Positions 28,108-35,811 of a stretch of 64,000 nucleotides of DNA are shown here, in pieces. Where the stretch lies: the NCBI GenBank assembly GCA_019217005.1, contig JAHBNG010000050.1, forward strand, positions 1-64,000. Reading direction: 5' to 3'. Within the stretch, counting starts at the first letter, position 1; each line of letters starts with the position of its first letter. Below the pieces are notes generated by a model. That model saw only the letters and a program-made list of their open reading frames with translations, had not been told where the DNA came from and made no database searches. Made by a program: the position numbers and the translations under genes. The stretch is from Chloroflexi bacterium TSY. GTDB taxonomy: Bacteria; Chloroflexota; Anaerolineae; Caldilineales; Caldilineaceae.

Positions 28108-28572
28108 ATGGCGACCCCAATTGTTCTTGACCAGTATACTGTTCCGGATAAAGGAACATTTGACCTGCATATCAACCGCTCGGTTGAGATTCAGACCACG
28201 GCGGAAGAGGCTCGACGCAAGGTGAAGAGATGGCTGATTGATGAGATCAGCTATATGATGACGGCTGAGCTACCAGCTTTTGTGTTTGGAGAGCAGGTTG
28301 TTTGGCGCGTCCCCGCAATCTTTACAGCATCGCACATTGGACATGTGGGGGCTGCTGGTGAAGTGGATGTAGATGTAGAAACTGGGGAGATGTACATCAC
28401 GCCGGAGATCAAAGCGGCTATTCTCAAGGGGGTTGACCATTTGGCTGCGAATATGGCCCCTTACAAACCAGCTGAAGCGATCTCTGATGAATGGTTGGCG
28501 AAAGATAGAGAGTTTACGCATGAACCGGGCAGACCTGAAGGCAATCCGCTCACGCTGCTTCCAGCGGACTAA
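28108..28572 (+). CDS. Unknown protein paired with C39-like peptidase
   Basis: 154 residues from ATG 28108, no signal peptide. Features are VEIQTTAEEARRKVKRWLID, PAFVFGEQVVWRVPAIFTAS and GEVDVDVETGEMY, a pattern of an N-terminal helix and a beta-rich core. I do not recognise a named family. It ends 15 bases before a peptidase-like gene on the same strand, so a functional pair (substrate, inhibitor or carrier for the peptidase) is plausible but unproven. Confidence 0.65.
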   Translation: MATPIVLDQYTVPDKGTFDLHINRSVEIQTTAEEARRKVKRWLIDEISYMMTAELPAFVFGEQVVWRVPAIFTASHIGHVGAAGEVDVDVETGEMYITPEIKAAILKGVDHLAANMAPYKPAEAISDEWLAKDREFTHEPGRPEGNPLTLLPAD

Positions 28573-28587
28573 AATTTTCTCTCCATC

Positions 28588-29067
28588 ATGCACTTCCAAC
28601 CGCCATCCTCTCTCCAGATCCCCGTGCCTCATCGGCGACAAAAGAATACCGGTGAATGTTTGGCGGTCTGTGTCGAGATGGTGCTGACATATTTGAACGC
28701 TCCGCGAGATTACAGTCAGCTCGTTAAAACACTTGGTATCAGATCTGATGTCGGTACGCCATTTCCGAACATTCAAGAACTGGAGAAACTGAATGTCCTT
28801 GTTGGCTATCGTCGATATGGAACGCTTGAGAATCTGTATACTTTGCTCCAACATGGATGGCCTGTCATCGCATCTGTGAATACAGGGCCGTTGCCTTACT
28901 GGCGTTACAGTACAGGGCACGCAGTGGTTGTGGTTGGTATGGATAACGAGTATATCTACCTCAACGATCCCGAAATGTCGGACGGTCCCACAAAGGTGCT
29001 GCTCGGTGACTTTGATCTCGCCTGGCTTGAGCAAGATGAACTCTATGCTGTTTTGGTGCCTCAGTAA
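28588..29067 (+). CDS. C39-like papain-fold peptidase domain protein
   Basis: 159 residues, a single domain resembling the peptidase_C39-like fold. The putative nucleophile lies in NTGECLAVCVEMVLTYL, the His in TGHAVVVVGMD and the Asp/Asn in YIYLNDPEM. Typical bacteriocin-processing C39 domains are fused to ABC transporters; this one stands alone with no signal peptide or membrane segment, so it is probably a cytoplasmic peptidase or pseudo-peptidase. The adjacent gene (28108-28572) is a likely partner. Confidence 0.75.
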   Translation: MHFQPPSSLQIPVPHRRQKNTGECLAVCVEMVLTYLNAPRDYSQLVKTLGIRSDVGTPFPNIQELEKLNVLVGYRRYGTLENLYTLLQHGWPVIASVNTGPLPYWRYSTGHAVVVVGMDNEYIYLNDPEMSDGPTKVLLGDFDLAWLEQDELYAVLVPQ

Positions 29068-29487
29068 GAGTGTTAGACCAATCTAATTTCTAAACGATCC
29101 ACAGATTGACGGGATTGACTTGGTTTACAGCAGCGCTTGCTTTTACGATGTTCAGGACATGATTCGGTCCTTTTTAGATAAATCGTATAATCGGCGAGAT
29201 CAGCAGCCAAAAAAGACCGGAGAATATCATGATCAGAGGCGGCCACCACAAAATCCCCAGGCCTAACGTTCCTTCCTCATCCGGTTCTCTCCCTCATCAT
29301 AAATCCCCGTCTCATCAGTTTTCCGCGCACCCATATTTCACCAGCCTTTCCATGAGCCAGTACAATAAGTGCTTATCCGAAAAGTTCTGTGACGATCTAT
29401 TCTCGCTCGAGAAACCGGTCGAACTCACAACCACTTTTCGGATAGGTTCTAAGCAGAACCAACCCATCACAGAAAAGGACCACTTCA
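29068..29487. other. Non-coding stretch with family-3 element
   Basis: No gene recognised. The only structure seen is the 81-bp element at 29369-29449. Confidence 0.6.
29369..29449. mobile_element. 81-bp miniature element (family 3), reversed
   Basis: Ends GTGCTTATCCGAAAAGT and ACTTTTCGGATAGGTT; right flank CTAA, left flank ATAA. Lies just upstream of the duplicated membrane gene pair. Confidence 0.75.
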
Positions 29488-29793
29488 TTGAAGGGCATTC
29501 AAGTTATATTTTTCGTGGCGGCTTTGTGGCTGTTGAGCGGTGCGCTCATGGGCTTTGCGTTGCGCGTCAGTCTCGATATTGCTGGGGTTGTACCATGCGG
29601 GTTGCTCAATACGATGGTGGGATTACTGTGGTTTCTTTGGTTAACCCGTGATCCGCGTGAGGCAGCGGTGCTGTACGGGGAGAGGGAGCGCGGAGATGAC
29701 GAACCGTCGTCAGCCTGTTTGCTTATCGCTATTCCGATTGCCCTGATAGTTGGTGCGTTGTTCTTGCTGCTGGGTGCGCCCTTCACGCAATAG
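29488..29793 (+). CDS. Small membrane protein, plus-strand member of overlapping pair (copy 1)
   Basis: 101 residues from TTG 29488, which follows AAGGA at a suitable distance; no ATG is available. Hydrophobic segments are near residues 3-25, 33-52 and 78-97, separated by a charged RDPREAAVLYGERERGDDE loop. Nearly the same protein is encoded at 30253-30558, supporting the reading. Its last 84 bases overlap, in antisense, the end of the gene on the other strand. No family recognised. Confidence 0.6.
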   Translation: MKGIQVIFFVAALWLLSGALMGFALRVSLDIAGVVPCGLLNTMVGLLWFLWLTRDPREAAVLYGERERGDDEPSSACLLIAIPIALIVGALFLLLGAPFTQ

Positions 29794-30150
29794 CTTAATG
29801 ATAAAGGGAACCATATACGCTGACCCGCAGGCATACGTAACGAATGCCATGCCAACAAAAAAGAGTGATCGATGCCACAGTGGGCCTGTTAGAAAATAAC
29901 CAGTCATCGGTATACTCTTGAACTCTGCCCCCGTAAAGGCCCACAGAAAGCAAAGAAGCAAACCAGGCACACCCAGCACAATCGGCGGAAACAAGAGGAT
30001 AAACGCGTGTTCACGCGGCGTCCGTTCTTCGAGAGAACGGATTTTGTTGGAGCCGAGTTTGTAAGAGCAAGGCTTACCCAATATCCGATAGGCCAGGGCG
30101 TACAGCAAGATCTGTGGCGTAAAGAAGTAACCCTCAAGTTTGGCAAACAT
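29710..30150 (-). CDS. Membrane protein, minus-strand member of overlapping pair (copy 1)
   Basis: 146 residues, ATG at 30150. The N-terminal part, FFTPQILLYALAYRILGKP, is followed by a basic segment (RSLEERTPREHAF) and then by three hydrophobic segments (about 50-70, 90-105, 107-125) with a Gln-rich tail. The paralogue at 30475-30918 has the same ends but a diverged middle of different length that keeps the frame, evidence of real coding. Converges on and overlaps the plus-strand gene. Function unknown; the TA-like size and tandem duplication are noted without a claim. Confidence 0.65.
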   Translation of the reverse strand: MFAKLEGYFFTPQILLYALAYRILGKPCSYKLGSNKIRSLEERTPREHAFILLFPPIVLGVPGLLLCFLWAFTGAEFKSIPMTGYFLTGPLWHRSLFFVGMAFVTYACGSAYMVPFIIKLLREGRTQQQEQRTNYQGNRNSDKQTG

Positions 30151-30252
30151 GTCAACCAGTATAGCATGATTTGGCTAGAGAGGACAACCATATCACTGAA
30201 TCGCAAACGGGCCCGACGAAGAACCAACCCATCACAGAAAAGGACCACTTCA

Positions 30253-30558
30253 TTGAAGGGCATTCAAGTTATATTTTTCGTGGCGGCTTTGTGGCTGTTG
30301 AGCGGTGCGTTCATGGGCTTTGCGTTGCGCGTCAGTCTCGGTATTGCTGGGGTCGTACCATGCGGGTCGCTTACTATGATGGTGGGGTTACTGTGGTTTC
30401 TTTGGTTAACCCGTGATCCACGTGAAGCAGAGGTGCTGTATGGAGAAAGAGAGCGCGGAGATGATGAACCGTCGTCAGCCGCTGGATTGCTGGCTATCCC
30501 GGTTGCCCTGATAATTGGAGCGTTGAGCTTGCTGTTGTTTGCGCCCTTCACGCAATAG
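30253..30558 (+). CDS. Small membrane protein, plus-strand member (copy 2)
   Basis: 101 residues from TTG 30253, the same start context as copy 1. It differs from copy 1 at scattered positions (for example SLGIAG for SLDIAG, and SSAAGLLAIPVALIIGA near the C-terminus), mostly conservative changes. The 3' end overlaps the minus-strand partner by 84 bases. Confidence 0.6.
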   Translation: MKGIQVIFFVAALWLLSGAFMGFALRVSLGIAGVVPCGSLTMMVGLLWFLWLTRDPREAEVLYGERERGDDEPSSAAGLLAIPVALIIGALSLLLFAPFTQ

Positions 30559-30918
30559 CTTGATGATAAAAGGAACCATATAGGTTGACAGAGTTGCATA
30601 CCCGACCAACCCCATGCCCACGACGTAAAGCGCCTGATGCCAGAGCGGAGCGATAAAAGGGTAAACGGACAGATCCCCGCCAAAGTCAGTGCCTCTCGCT
30701 GTGTAGATCCAGAGAAAGCAAAGAATTAGCCCGGGCACGCCCAACACAATCGGCGGGAACATGAGAATAAACGCGTGTTCATGCGGCGTCCGTTCTTCGA
30801 GAGAACGGATTTTGTTGGAGCCGAGTTTATAGGAGCAAGGCTTACCCAGTATCCGATAGGCCAGGGCGTACAACAAGATCTGTGGCGTAAAGAAGTAACC
30901 CTCGAGTTTGGCAAACAT
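30475..30918 (-). CDS. Membrane protein, minus-strand member (copy 2)
   Basis: 147 residues, paralogue of 29710-30150. The first 68 residues and the last 30 are near identical to copy 1. The middle (CFLWIYTARGTDFGGDLSV) is diverged and one codon longer. Conserved frame despite divergence argues for selection on this strand. Confidence 0.65.
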   Translation of the reverse strand: MFAKLEGYFFTPQILLYALAYRILGKPCSYKLGSNKIRSLEERTPHEHAFILMFPPIVLGVPGLILCFLWIYTARGTDFGGDLSVYPFIAPLWHQALYVVGMGLVGYATLSTYMVPFIIKLLREGRKQQQAQRSNYQGNRDSQQSSG

Positions 30919-31102
30919 ACCAACCAGTATAGCATGATTTGGCTAGAGGGGACAACCATATCACTGAATCACAAAAGATGATCGCCGCTGATTCAGACGT
31001 AGCCTCGACGATGCGCGTCACTTCGACTTCTCGGACTTCGCCCGAGGTACAGGCCATCAATCGAAAAAATAGAGTAGAGGACATACAGGCTGATTCAAAG
31101 GA

Positions 31103-31152
31103 TTGACTTTTGTGGTTGAACATGGTAGCATTTACATTACATTAAACGCTAC
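31103..31152 (+). promoter_or_regulatory. Promoter and operator of first toxin-antitoxin module
   Basis: TTGACT at 31103-31108, a 17-base spacer, then TAGCAT at 31126-31131 make a good sigma-70-like promoter. An inverted repeat, GTAGCATTTA (31125-31134) and TAAACGCTAC (31143-31152), matches 9 of 10 and covers the -10 element, as expected for autorepression by a Phd-type antitoxin. Confidence 0.7.
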
Positions 31153-31171
31153 TCACAGGAGGAGTCAGTAT

Positions 31172-31447
31172 ATGCGAAAAACGATGCCGACAATGCCAGT
31201 TAGTGAATTGAGAAAACGTCAATCTGAAGTGATTGCAGCGATTGAGACAGAGCCTTATCTGCTGACCCACAAGGGGCACGGTGCCGGTGTTCTGGTATCT
31301 GTCAAGGAGTGGGACGCTATCGCGCAAGAGATGGACGAGTTGCGAAAAGCGGTCGCAATGCTCAGGAACGCCTTGGCGGTCGAACGCAAAGGGCAGAAGG
31401 TCCATAAGCTAACCGACATGATAGAGGCTGCGAGAATGCCAGCATGA
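31172..31447 (+). CDS. Phd/YefM-like antitoxin (module 1)
   Basis: 91 residues. AGGAGGAG precedes the ATG at 31172 by a suitable distance. The N-terminal PVSELRKRQSEVIAAIETEP, then LLTHKGHGAGVLVSVKEWD, is the Phd/YefM DNA-binding pattern. A helical C-terminal tail (AVAMLRNALAVERKGQ) would bind the toxin. The stop overlaps the next start in an ATGA arrangement, so the pair is translationally coupled. Confidence 0.85.
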   Translation: MRKTMPTMPVSELRKRQSEVIAAIETEPYLLTHKGHGAGVLVSVKEWDAIAQEMDELRKAVAMLRNALAVERKGQKVHKLTDMIEAARMPA

Positions 31448-31695
31448 TCTACTGGGAATGGGAAATTCCAGATGTCTATAAGGAGTACATTGACGAATTG
31501 ATCAAGCAGGAAGGTCTTACGCTTGTAGATAATCTTCTGGAGATTACTGAGCTAGAAGACGGCGTTCCACGCGAAGGGGCGACACAGACGATATTGGATG
31601 TTTATATCTGGGAGACAGCGGGGCACAAAGTATTATATGAGCGGATCGTTGATGCGAGAATTTTGTATTTAGTCTCAATAGAACGAATAAGGTGA
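31444..31695 (+). CDS. Putative toxin of module 1
   Basis: 83 residues starting at ATG 31444, coupled to the antitoxin. The pattern YWEWEIPDVYKEYIDELIK, then ELEDGVPR, a beta-rich centre (LDVYIWETAGHKVLYERIV) and a basic end (SIERIR) resembles a small RelE/ParE-like fold. It aligns along its whole length, with low identity, to the 83-residue partner in module 2. If RelE-like it would be a ribosome-dependent mRNA nuclease; catalytic residues are not clear enough to decide. Confidence 0.6.
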   Translation: MIYWEWEIPDVYKEYIDELIKQEGLTLVDNLLEITELEDGVPREGATQTILDVYIWETAGHKVLYERIVDARILYLVSIERIR

Positions 31696-31861
31696 TGCTT
31701 AAATAGATTGACCTGAAAATTGATATTTGAACGAAGAATAAGGTTCGTGGTTCTTTTGGATCTCCAATGGTTAACACAACCGTCACTTGACAGCCTCGCT
31801 GTAACTACGATAGAGTTGTAAGAAATGACAGGTTCGAACCGTTCGTAAAAAAGGAGCGTAA

Positions 31862-32146
31862 ATGAACATCATATCGCTGAATAGCAATGAGGCCCGCACC
31901 AATTGGCGTGAGATAATCGACAGGGCCCAATATCAGGACCAAATTTACAGCGTGGAGAAGTATGGCAAATCAGCTGTGTTTGTGATCTCTGCGGACCGTT
32001 GGAACGCCATGCAGCAAGCGCTGGCCAATTATCAGTGGGCTTTGGAGCGAGAGCGTAGTGGCAAGAAGGGCAAAGACATAGACGAACTCGTGGCAACGGA
32101 AGAGGTAGGCACAGGTGAAATATTGGAAGCTGTTCATCCCTCATAG
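31862..32146 (+). CDS. Phd/YefM-like antitoxin (module 2)
   Basis: 94 residues from ATG 31862, preceded by AAGGAG. LNSNEARTNWREIIDRAQYQ and VEKYGKSAVFVISADRWNAM match the Phd/YefM fold. The C-terminal helix is NYQWALERERSGKKGKDIDE. The 3' end overlaps the next gene by 32 bases. Confidence 0.85.
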   Translation: MNIISLNSNEARTNWREIIDRAQYQDQIYSVEKYGKSAVFVISADRWNAMQQALANYQWALERERSGKKGKDIDELVATEEVGTGEILEAVHPS

Positions 32147-32366
32147 TGCCGATCAGGACACGGTTGTCTTTTTCATCACACGCAAACATCCTTTGGCTGC
32201 CAAAATCCTGGGCCTGCAAGAGATTGAGTCTGGCATTGCACCGGGCGCACTGGAAGTCTATCCCAATCTCTATCACTGGGATGAAGACGGTTACCACATC
32301 GAATATCAGCTGATCCACGAACATAACGAGATTCTGATCGACGTGATCAGAAAAATCGAGGACTAA
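32115..32366 (+). CDS. Putative toxin of module 2
   Basis: 83 residues from GTG 32115, within the antitoxin 3' end. It has the same length and layout as the module 1 partner: M-x-YW at the start, an IP near residue 8, an ELE/EIESG turn, VYPNLYHWDEDGYHIEYQLI in the centre and a basic or acidic end. The central DGYHIEYQLI strand is typical of RelE/ParE-like toxins. The two modules probably arose by duplication and diverged. Confidence 0.65.
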   Translation: MKYWKLFIPHSADQDTVVFFITRKHPLAAKILGLQEIESGIAPGALEVYPNLYHWDEDGYHIEYQLIHEHNEILIDVIRKIED

Positions 32367-33228
32367 GGTCCGTTTGCCTAAAACCGAAAAATGTGTTTGA
32401 ATAGAAACAATTGCATATAGATCAACGCCCCTGGCCGGTGGTGGAACACCAACCAGAGGCTGACCAACCGGTGCGACAACCACCGGCAGGCTAAGAGGAT
32501 TTTATCACGCGCGTTGTACCTTTTGTGATATTTTTCCTCCTACGAACTGCACAGATGCCGCACACGGTTGAACCGTTGGGCGGCTTTTTTGATCCACGGA
32601 GGGGCACGAAGAAGAAAAAGCACAAGCAAAGAAAAACGTGGCTCTTTTGGAATTCAGGTGGTAGACAGACAATGTCCCCGGCATGAGATCCGGTTGAACC
32701 AAAAACGTTTCTTTGTATGATTTTAGAGTTGGCCTTGAAAGGGGGTGGGGCCTATCGAATAGCACGACAACTGAATCGTTCATCTTCCCGATGTGACAAT
32801 CGAGGTCAGATTGTTCAACCATCGATTGTCCATCTCTGGTCGATGAGTTTAGAACTTATCCAAAAAGTGGTTGTGAGTCCAACGAGCTTCTTGAGCAAGA
32901 AGAGAGCGTCACAGAACTTTTCGGGTAAACATTGAGTCGATTTTCTCGATATCCAGTGGCTCTGGCCGGTGTTGCAACCACCGACCAGAGCAAAAACCTG
33001 CGCCGTGAACGCTTTGAACCAAGCACGGCACAGGCGGTGCTATTCTACTCTGTTTGCGCCGCTCTGTGCCACTTTGCACGGGCGGCGCTTTCTATTTCCA
33101 GCCGCAATCCCCTTCGCTCCTCTGCGTTGAGTCTGATTCGCGGTGGTCGATTTGACGTCCAACTGTCGCTGAAACCATTCGTTCGTTTCCGTCGAGGAGC
33201 GGGGATTGCTCGATTCAAGGAGAAGACC
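32367..33228. other. Intergenic region with dyads and a family-3 element
   Basis: No convincing gene. CCGGTGGT near 32435 and ACCACCGG near 32480 can pair, and a related dyad lies at about 32958-32990. The family-3 element is at 32853-32932. An open frame from 32932 runs into the gene at 33229, but its extra N-terminus looks non-coding. Confidence 0.55.
32853..32932. mobile_element. 80-bp miniature element (family 3)
   Basis: Ends AACTTATCCAAAAAGT and ACTTTTCGGGTAAACAT; left flank TTAG, right flank TGAG, so the target duplication has decayed. Confidence 0.7.
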
Positions 33229-33609
33229 ATGTTGAATAACAGAGAAGAACGCATCCAGGAACTTGTGGAATTTGCCCAGGAGGAGGGGATTGAGCTTGCC
33301 CTCTCACCGGGCCAGATCGTTGACCGAGAGGTCGCGGGATTTGTTGTCGATCTGGAAACGGGTGCAGTCGTTGGGCGTGACACCGACCCGGCGCCGTTCC
33401 CCACAGTCCAGGGTCTGGCCCATGCTGCGGCCAATCATCTGCAAGAAGTACCGCATGAGAGTGTCTCGCATGAGAGTAGAGAGATTGGCGTGATCACCTT
33501 CTTCGGCGATGGCGATCCGGAAGAATTGTTGCACGTGCCGGCACTGAAGATCACGAGGGGCAGTGGCCAGGGAGCAGAATCATTTCTCTTGGTCGCAGAT
33601 GGGTCATAA
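33229..33609 (+). CDS. Unknown small protein
   Basis: 126 residues from ATG 33229, preceded by AAGGAG; the longer in-frame start at 32932 is rejected because the upstream part is low-complexity and overlaps a mobile element. Acidic and soluble: EERIQELVEFAQEEGIEL, then DLETGAVVGRDTDPAPFPTV. No family recognised. Two bases separate it from the next gene, so they form an operon. Confidence 0.6.
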   Translation: MLNNREERIQELVEFAQEEGIELALSPGQIVDREVAGFVVDLETGAVVGRDTDPAPFPTVQGLAHAAANHLQEVPHESVSHESREIGVITFFGDGDPEELLHVPALKITRGSGQGAESFLLVADGS

Positions 33610-33611
33610 CC

Positions 33612-34763
33612 ATGTCTATGGATTGGCCTCAGTTGGATCTGCCAAAGAAAGCTCAGTCCCAGACGGCCAAGTCTGGGACTAGGGCTGGCTATGTATCTTC
33701 CAAACCAGAGTCCAATGCGCTCGCCACCCGATCTGTACCCAAAGTAGAGATCATCGAGCCACAGCCTTCTGAGCCGCCAAAGACGGTAGACACCAGCAAG
33801 GTGCTGCCCAACCTCTATGACGGCACGCATAGCCAACGCGTGATCCACAGCGAGGAGTATAGCCGGCGCACCCAGGCGTTTGTGATTCGCTTCTGGCATC
33901 TGCTGGCCGTGTTAGCGCTCTTGGCCACAGCGCTGAGCAAGGTGGCAGGGTGGAATGCAGCCCAGGGCGTGGCCATCTTTGGCACGTTGGCCGTTGGCGG
34001 GTGGCTGGTTCTGCACTGGCTGGAACATCTGCACAGCGCCGAAGGCATCGAGCGCCACCGCATCAGCCAAGGCTCCCGCGTCATGCGCGAACAGATCCGC
34101 ACTGACCGGGCCGTGCGCCTGGCCCAGATCGCCGCTGAGCAGCAACAGAGAAGCGCTCAAGCTCATTTCAACGCGGTTATGCGGCAAGAGCACCAGCGAG
34201 CGATTGTGGAGCAGGTCGAGCGTCACAGCAGGCCCCAGAGCGATCGCAACCGATTGGCCAACCATGTGTCAGCGGAACTGAGTCGGCCAATCTCCCAACC
34301 ACCAATGCAGCCTCTTGCGCAAGCAACGTCAGCAGCTGCACCAACCAGCTCACAGCCACCAACGACAGACAACGTACGTCAATGGTCGCCGGAGGATCTA
34401 GAGATTCCAGACTTTCTCCTGGCCCCCGACAGCGAGCAACAGGCATATTTGGACACGGTTCGGGCGCAGATGCTGGAATTTATCGCCTCGCTCTATGAGA
34501 AAGACGACAAAGCCAGCTATCTGCGCATCAAGGAGAATGGCTTGCTCAAGAAAGGCGTGCGAGCACCATGGACGGACAAGGGCAGCATGTCCAATGGCGA
34601 GAAACGCCAGGCCAAAGAACTGCTCGACAAGATCGCCCAATACCGTTGGCTCATGCGCTATCGCACGCAGAACAAGACCTGGCAGCTCAACATCAAAGGC
34701 TATCCAACCGTACAAGCGGCAATCGAAATTCTGGACCAGTATGACACACTTGCCACTGATTAA
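33612..34763 (+). CDS. Membrane protein with cytoplasmic coiled coil, 3' end at IS junction
   Basis: 383 residues. N-terminal 90 residues polar and Pro-rich, then two transmembrane segments (about 92-112 and 117-136), a long basic coiled coil (about 140-210, rich in Arg, Gln and Ala), a Pro/Ser linker, and a folded C-terminal domain from about residue 260 (EQQAYLDTVRAQMLEFIASL, YRWLMRYRTQNKTW). The stop TAA at 34761-34763 is formed by the left end of the IS5-family element, so a few native C-terminal residues may be missing. The C-terminal domain might bind DNA or a partner; no family recognised. Confidence 0.65.
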   Translation: MSMDWPQLDLPKKAQSQTAKSGTRAGYVSSKPESNALATRSVPKVEIIEPQPSEPPKTVDTSKVLPNLYDGTHSQRVIHSEEYSRRTQAFVIRFWHLLAVLALLATALSKVAGWNAAQGVAIFGTLAVGGWLVLHWLEHLHSAEGIERHRISQGSRVMREQIRTDRAVRLAQIAAEQQQRSAQAHFNAVMRQEHQRAIVEQVERHSRPQSDRNRLANHVSAELSRPISQPPMQPLAQATSAAAPTSSQPPTTDNVRQWSPEDLEIPDFLLAPDSEQQAYLDTVRAQMLEFIASLYEKDDKASYLRIKENGLLKKGVRAPWTDKGSMSNGEKRQAKELLDKIAQYRWLMRYRTQNKTWQLNIKGYPTVQAAIEILDQYDTLATD

Positions 34764-34850
34764 GAAGGTGTATTAAAAGATCTGAAAAGGAATGAGACTT
34801 CCAGACAGGCTAAGTAAAATAAACTCCTCAAACGAAAAAAAACAGCTACG

Positions 34851-34938
34851 GCAAAAGTCGGGTACAAAAAATGACCATAAGGGGTGAAATCCTAGAGCAG
34901 CCCTCTGTTTGCATGAAAAATTTGTACCCGACTTTTGC
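34851..34938. repeat. 18-bp-arm inverted repeat inside IS5-family element
   Basis: GCAAAAGTCGGGTACAAA (34851-34868) and its exact complement (34921-34938) enclose 52 bases, just upstream of the transposase start. Either a leader hairpin limiting transposase expression or a nested 88-bp miniature element. Confidence 0.65.
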
Positions 34939-34971
34939 TGCTACTGAAAAAAAGAAGAATGAGGAGAGAAA

Positions 34972-35778
34972 ATGAGTCGAGAAGCCTACAGTACAGATAT
35001 GAACGAGATAGAGTGGCAGATAATAGAGCCACTGATTCCACCAGCCAAGACGGGTGGACGTCCCCGAGACGTCGATATGCGAGAGGTGATTAATGGCATC
35101 TTCTATGTGCTGCGAGGGGGCAACGCCTGGCGCATGATACCACACGACCTGCCGCCCTGGTCGACGGTCTATGGCTACTTCAACCGCTGGAGCAAGGCAG
35201 GCATCTGGGAAAAGATGAATGATGCCTTGCGGGAAGCGGTCCGCATCCTGGCTGGACGAGAAACCGAACCGAGTGCTGCCATCCTGGATAGCCAAAGTGT
35301 CAAAACGACTTCGGTTGCGGGTGAACGAGGCTATGACAGCGCCAAGAAGGTCACCGGACGCAAGCGTCACATTCTGGTTGACGTCATGGGCTTGCTCCTC
35401 CTTGTTCATGTCCACAAAGCTAGCATTCAAGAGCGAGATGGAGCCAAATCTCTCCTGAAGCGTCTCAAGCAGAAGGGCTTCCAACAACTCGCTCTCATCT
35501 GGGCCGATGGCGGTTACTCCGGTCAACCCATGATCGACTGGGTCTTCAACCTTGCTGGTTGGCTTTTCCAAGTCGTCACGCGTTCTGATGACGCTCAAGG
35601 CTTTGTCCTCTTGCCCCGTCGATGGGTCGTTGAGCGCACCTTTGCTTGGCTCGGCAACTATCGGCGGCTTAGCAAGGACTATGAAGTCTTGCCTCGCAAC
35701 AGCGAAGCCATGATTTATGCCGCTATGGTCCATATCATGCTCCGTCGCCTCAGCAACGACCCGGCTCTCGCTCTTTAA
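34972..35778 (+). CDS. IS5-family transposase
   Basis: 268 residues, intact. AGGAGAG precedes the ATG. N-terminal EWQIIEPLIPPAKTGGRPR with VINGIFYVLRGGNAWRMIP is the DUF4096-type domain of IS5 (IS1031 or IS427-like) transposases. The DDE residues lie in ILDSQSVKTT, WADGGYSG and RRWVVERTFAWLGNYRRL. Probably active. Confidence 0.93.
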   Translation: MSREAYSTDMNEIEWQIIEPLIPPAKTGGRPRDVDMREVINGIFYVLRGGNAWRMIPHDLPPWSTVYGYFNRWSKAGIWEKMNDALREAVRILAGRETEPSAAILDSQSVKTTSVAGERGYDSAKKVTGRKRHILVDVMGLLLLVHVHKASIQERDGAKSLLKRLKQKGFQQLALIWADGGYSGQPMIDWVFNLAGWLFQVVTRSDDAQGFVLLPRRWVVERTFAWLGNYRRLSKDYEVLPRNSEAMIYAAMVHIMLRRLSNDPALAL

Positions 35779-35811
35779 TTCTCTTGCCCAATACTTTTAA
35801 AACACCTTCTT

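Larger units (their letters stand above)
29455..30205. repeat. Tandem duplication, unit 1
   Basis: About 750 bp holding a convergent pair of membrane-protein genes. It recurs with moderate divergence at 30223-30975 (start points 765-768 bases apart). Divergence is codon-aware in both genes, so the duplication is biological. Confidence 0.8.
30223..30975. repeat. Tandem duplication, unit 2
   Basis: Second unit of the duplicated gene pair; see 29455-30205. The junction between units lies near 30206-30222. Confidence 0.8.

Noticed and set aside
32932..33228. N-terminal extension of the gene at 33229
   Set aside because: It begins at the edge of a mobile element, is low-complexity, and a strong ribosome binding site lies directly before 33229.
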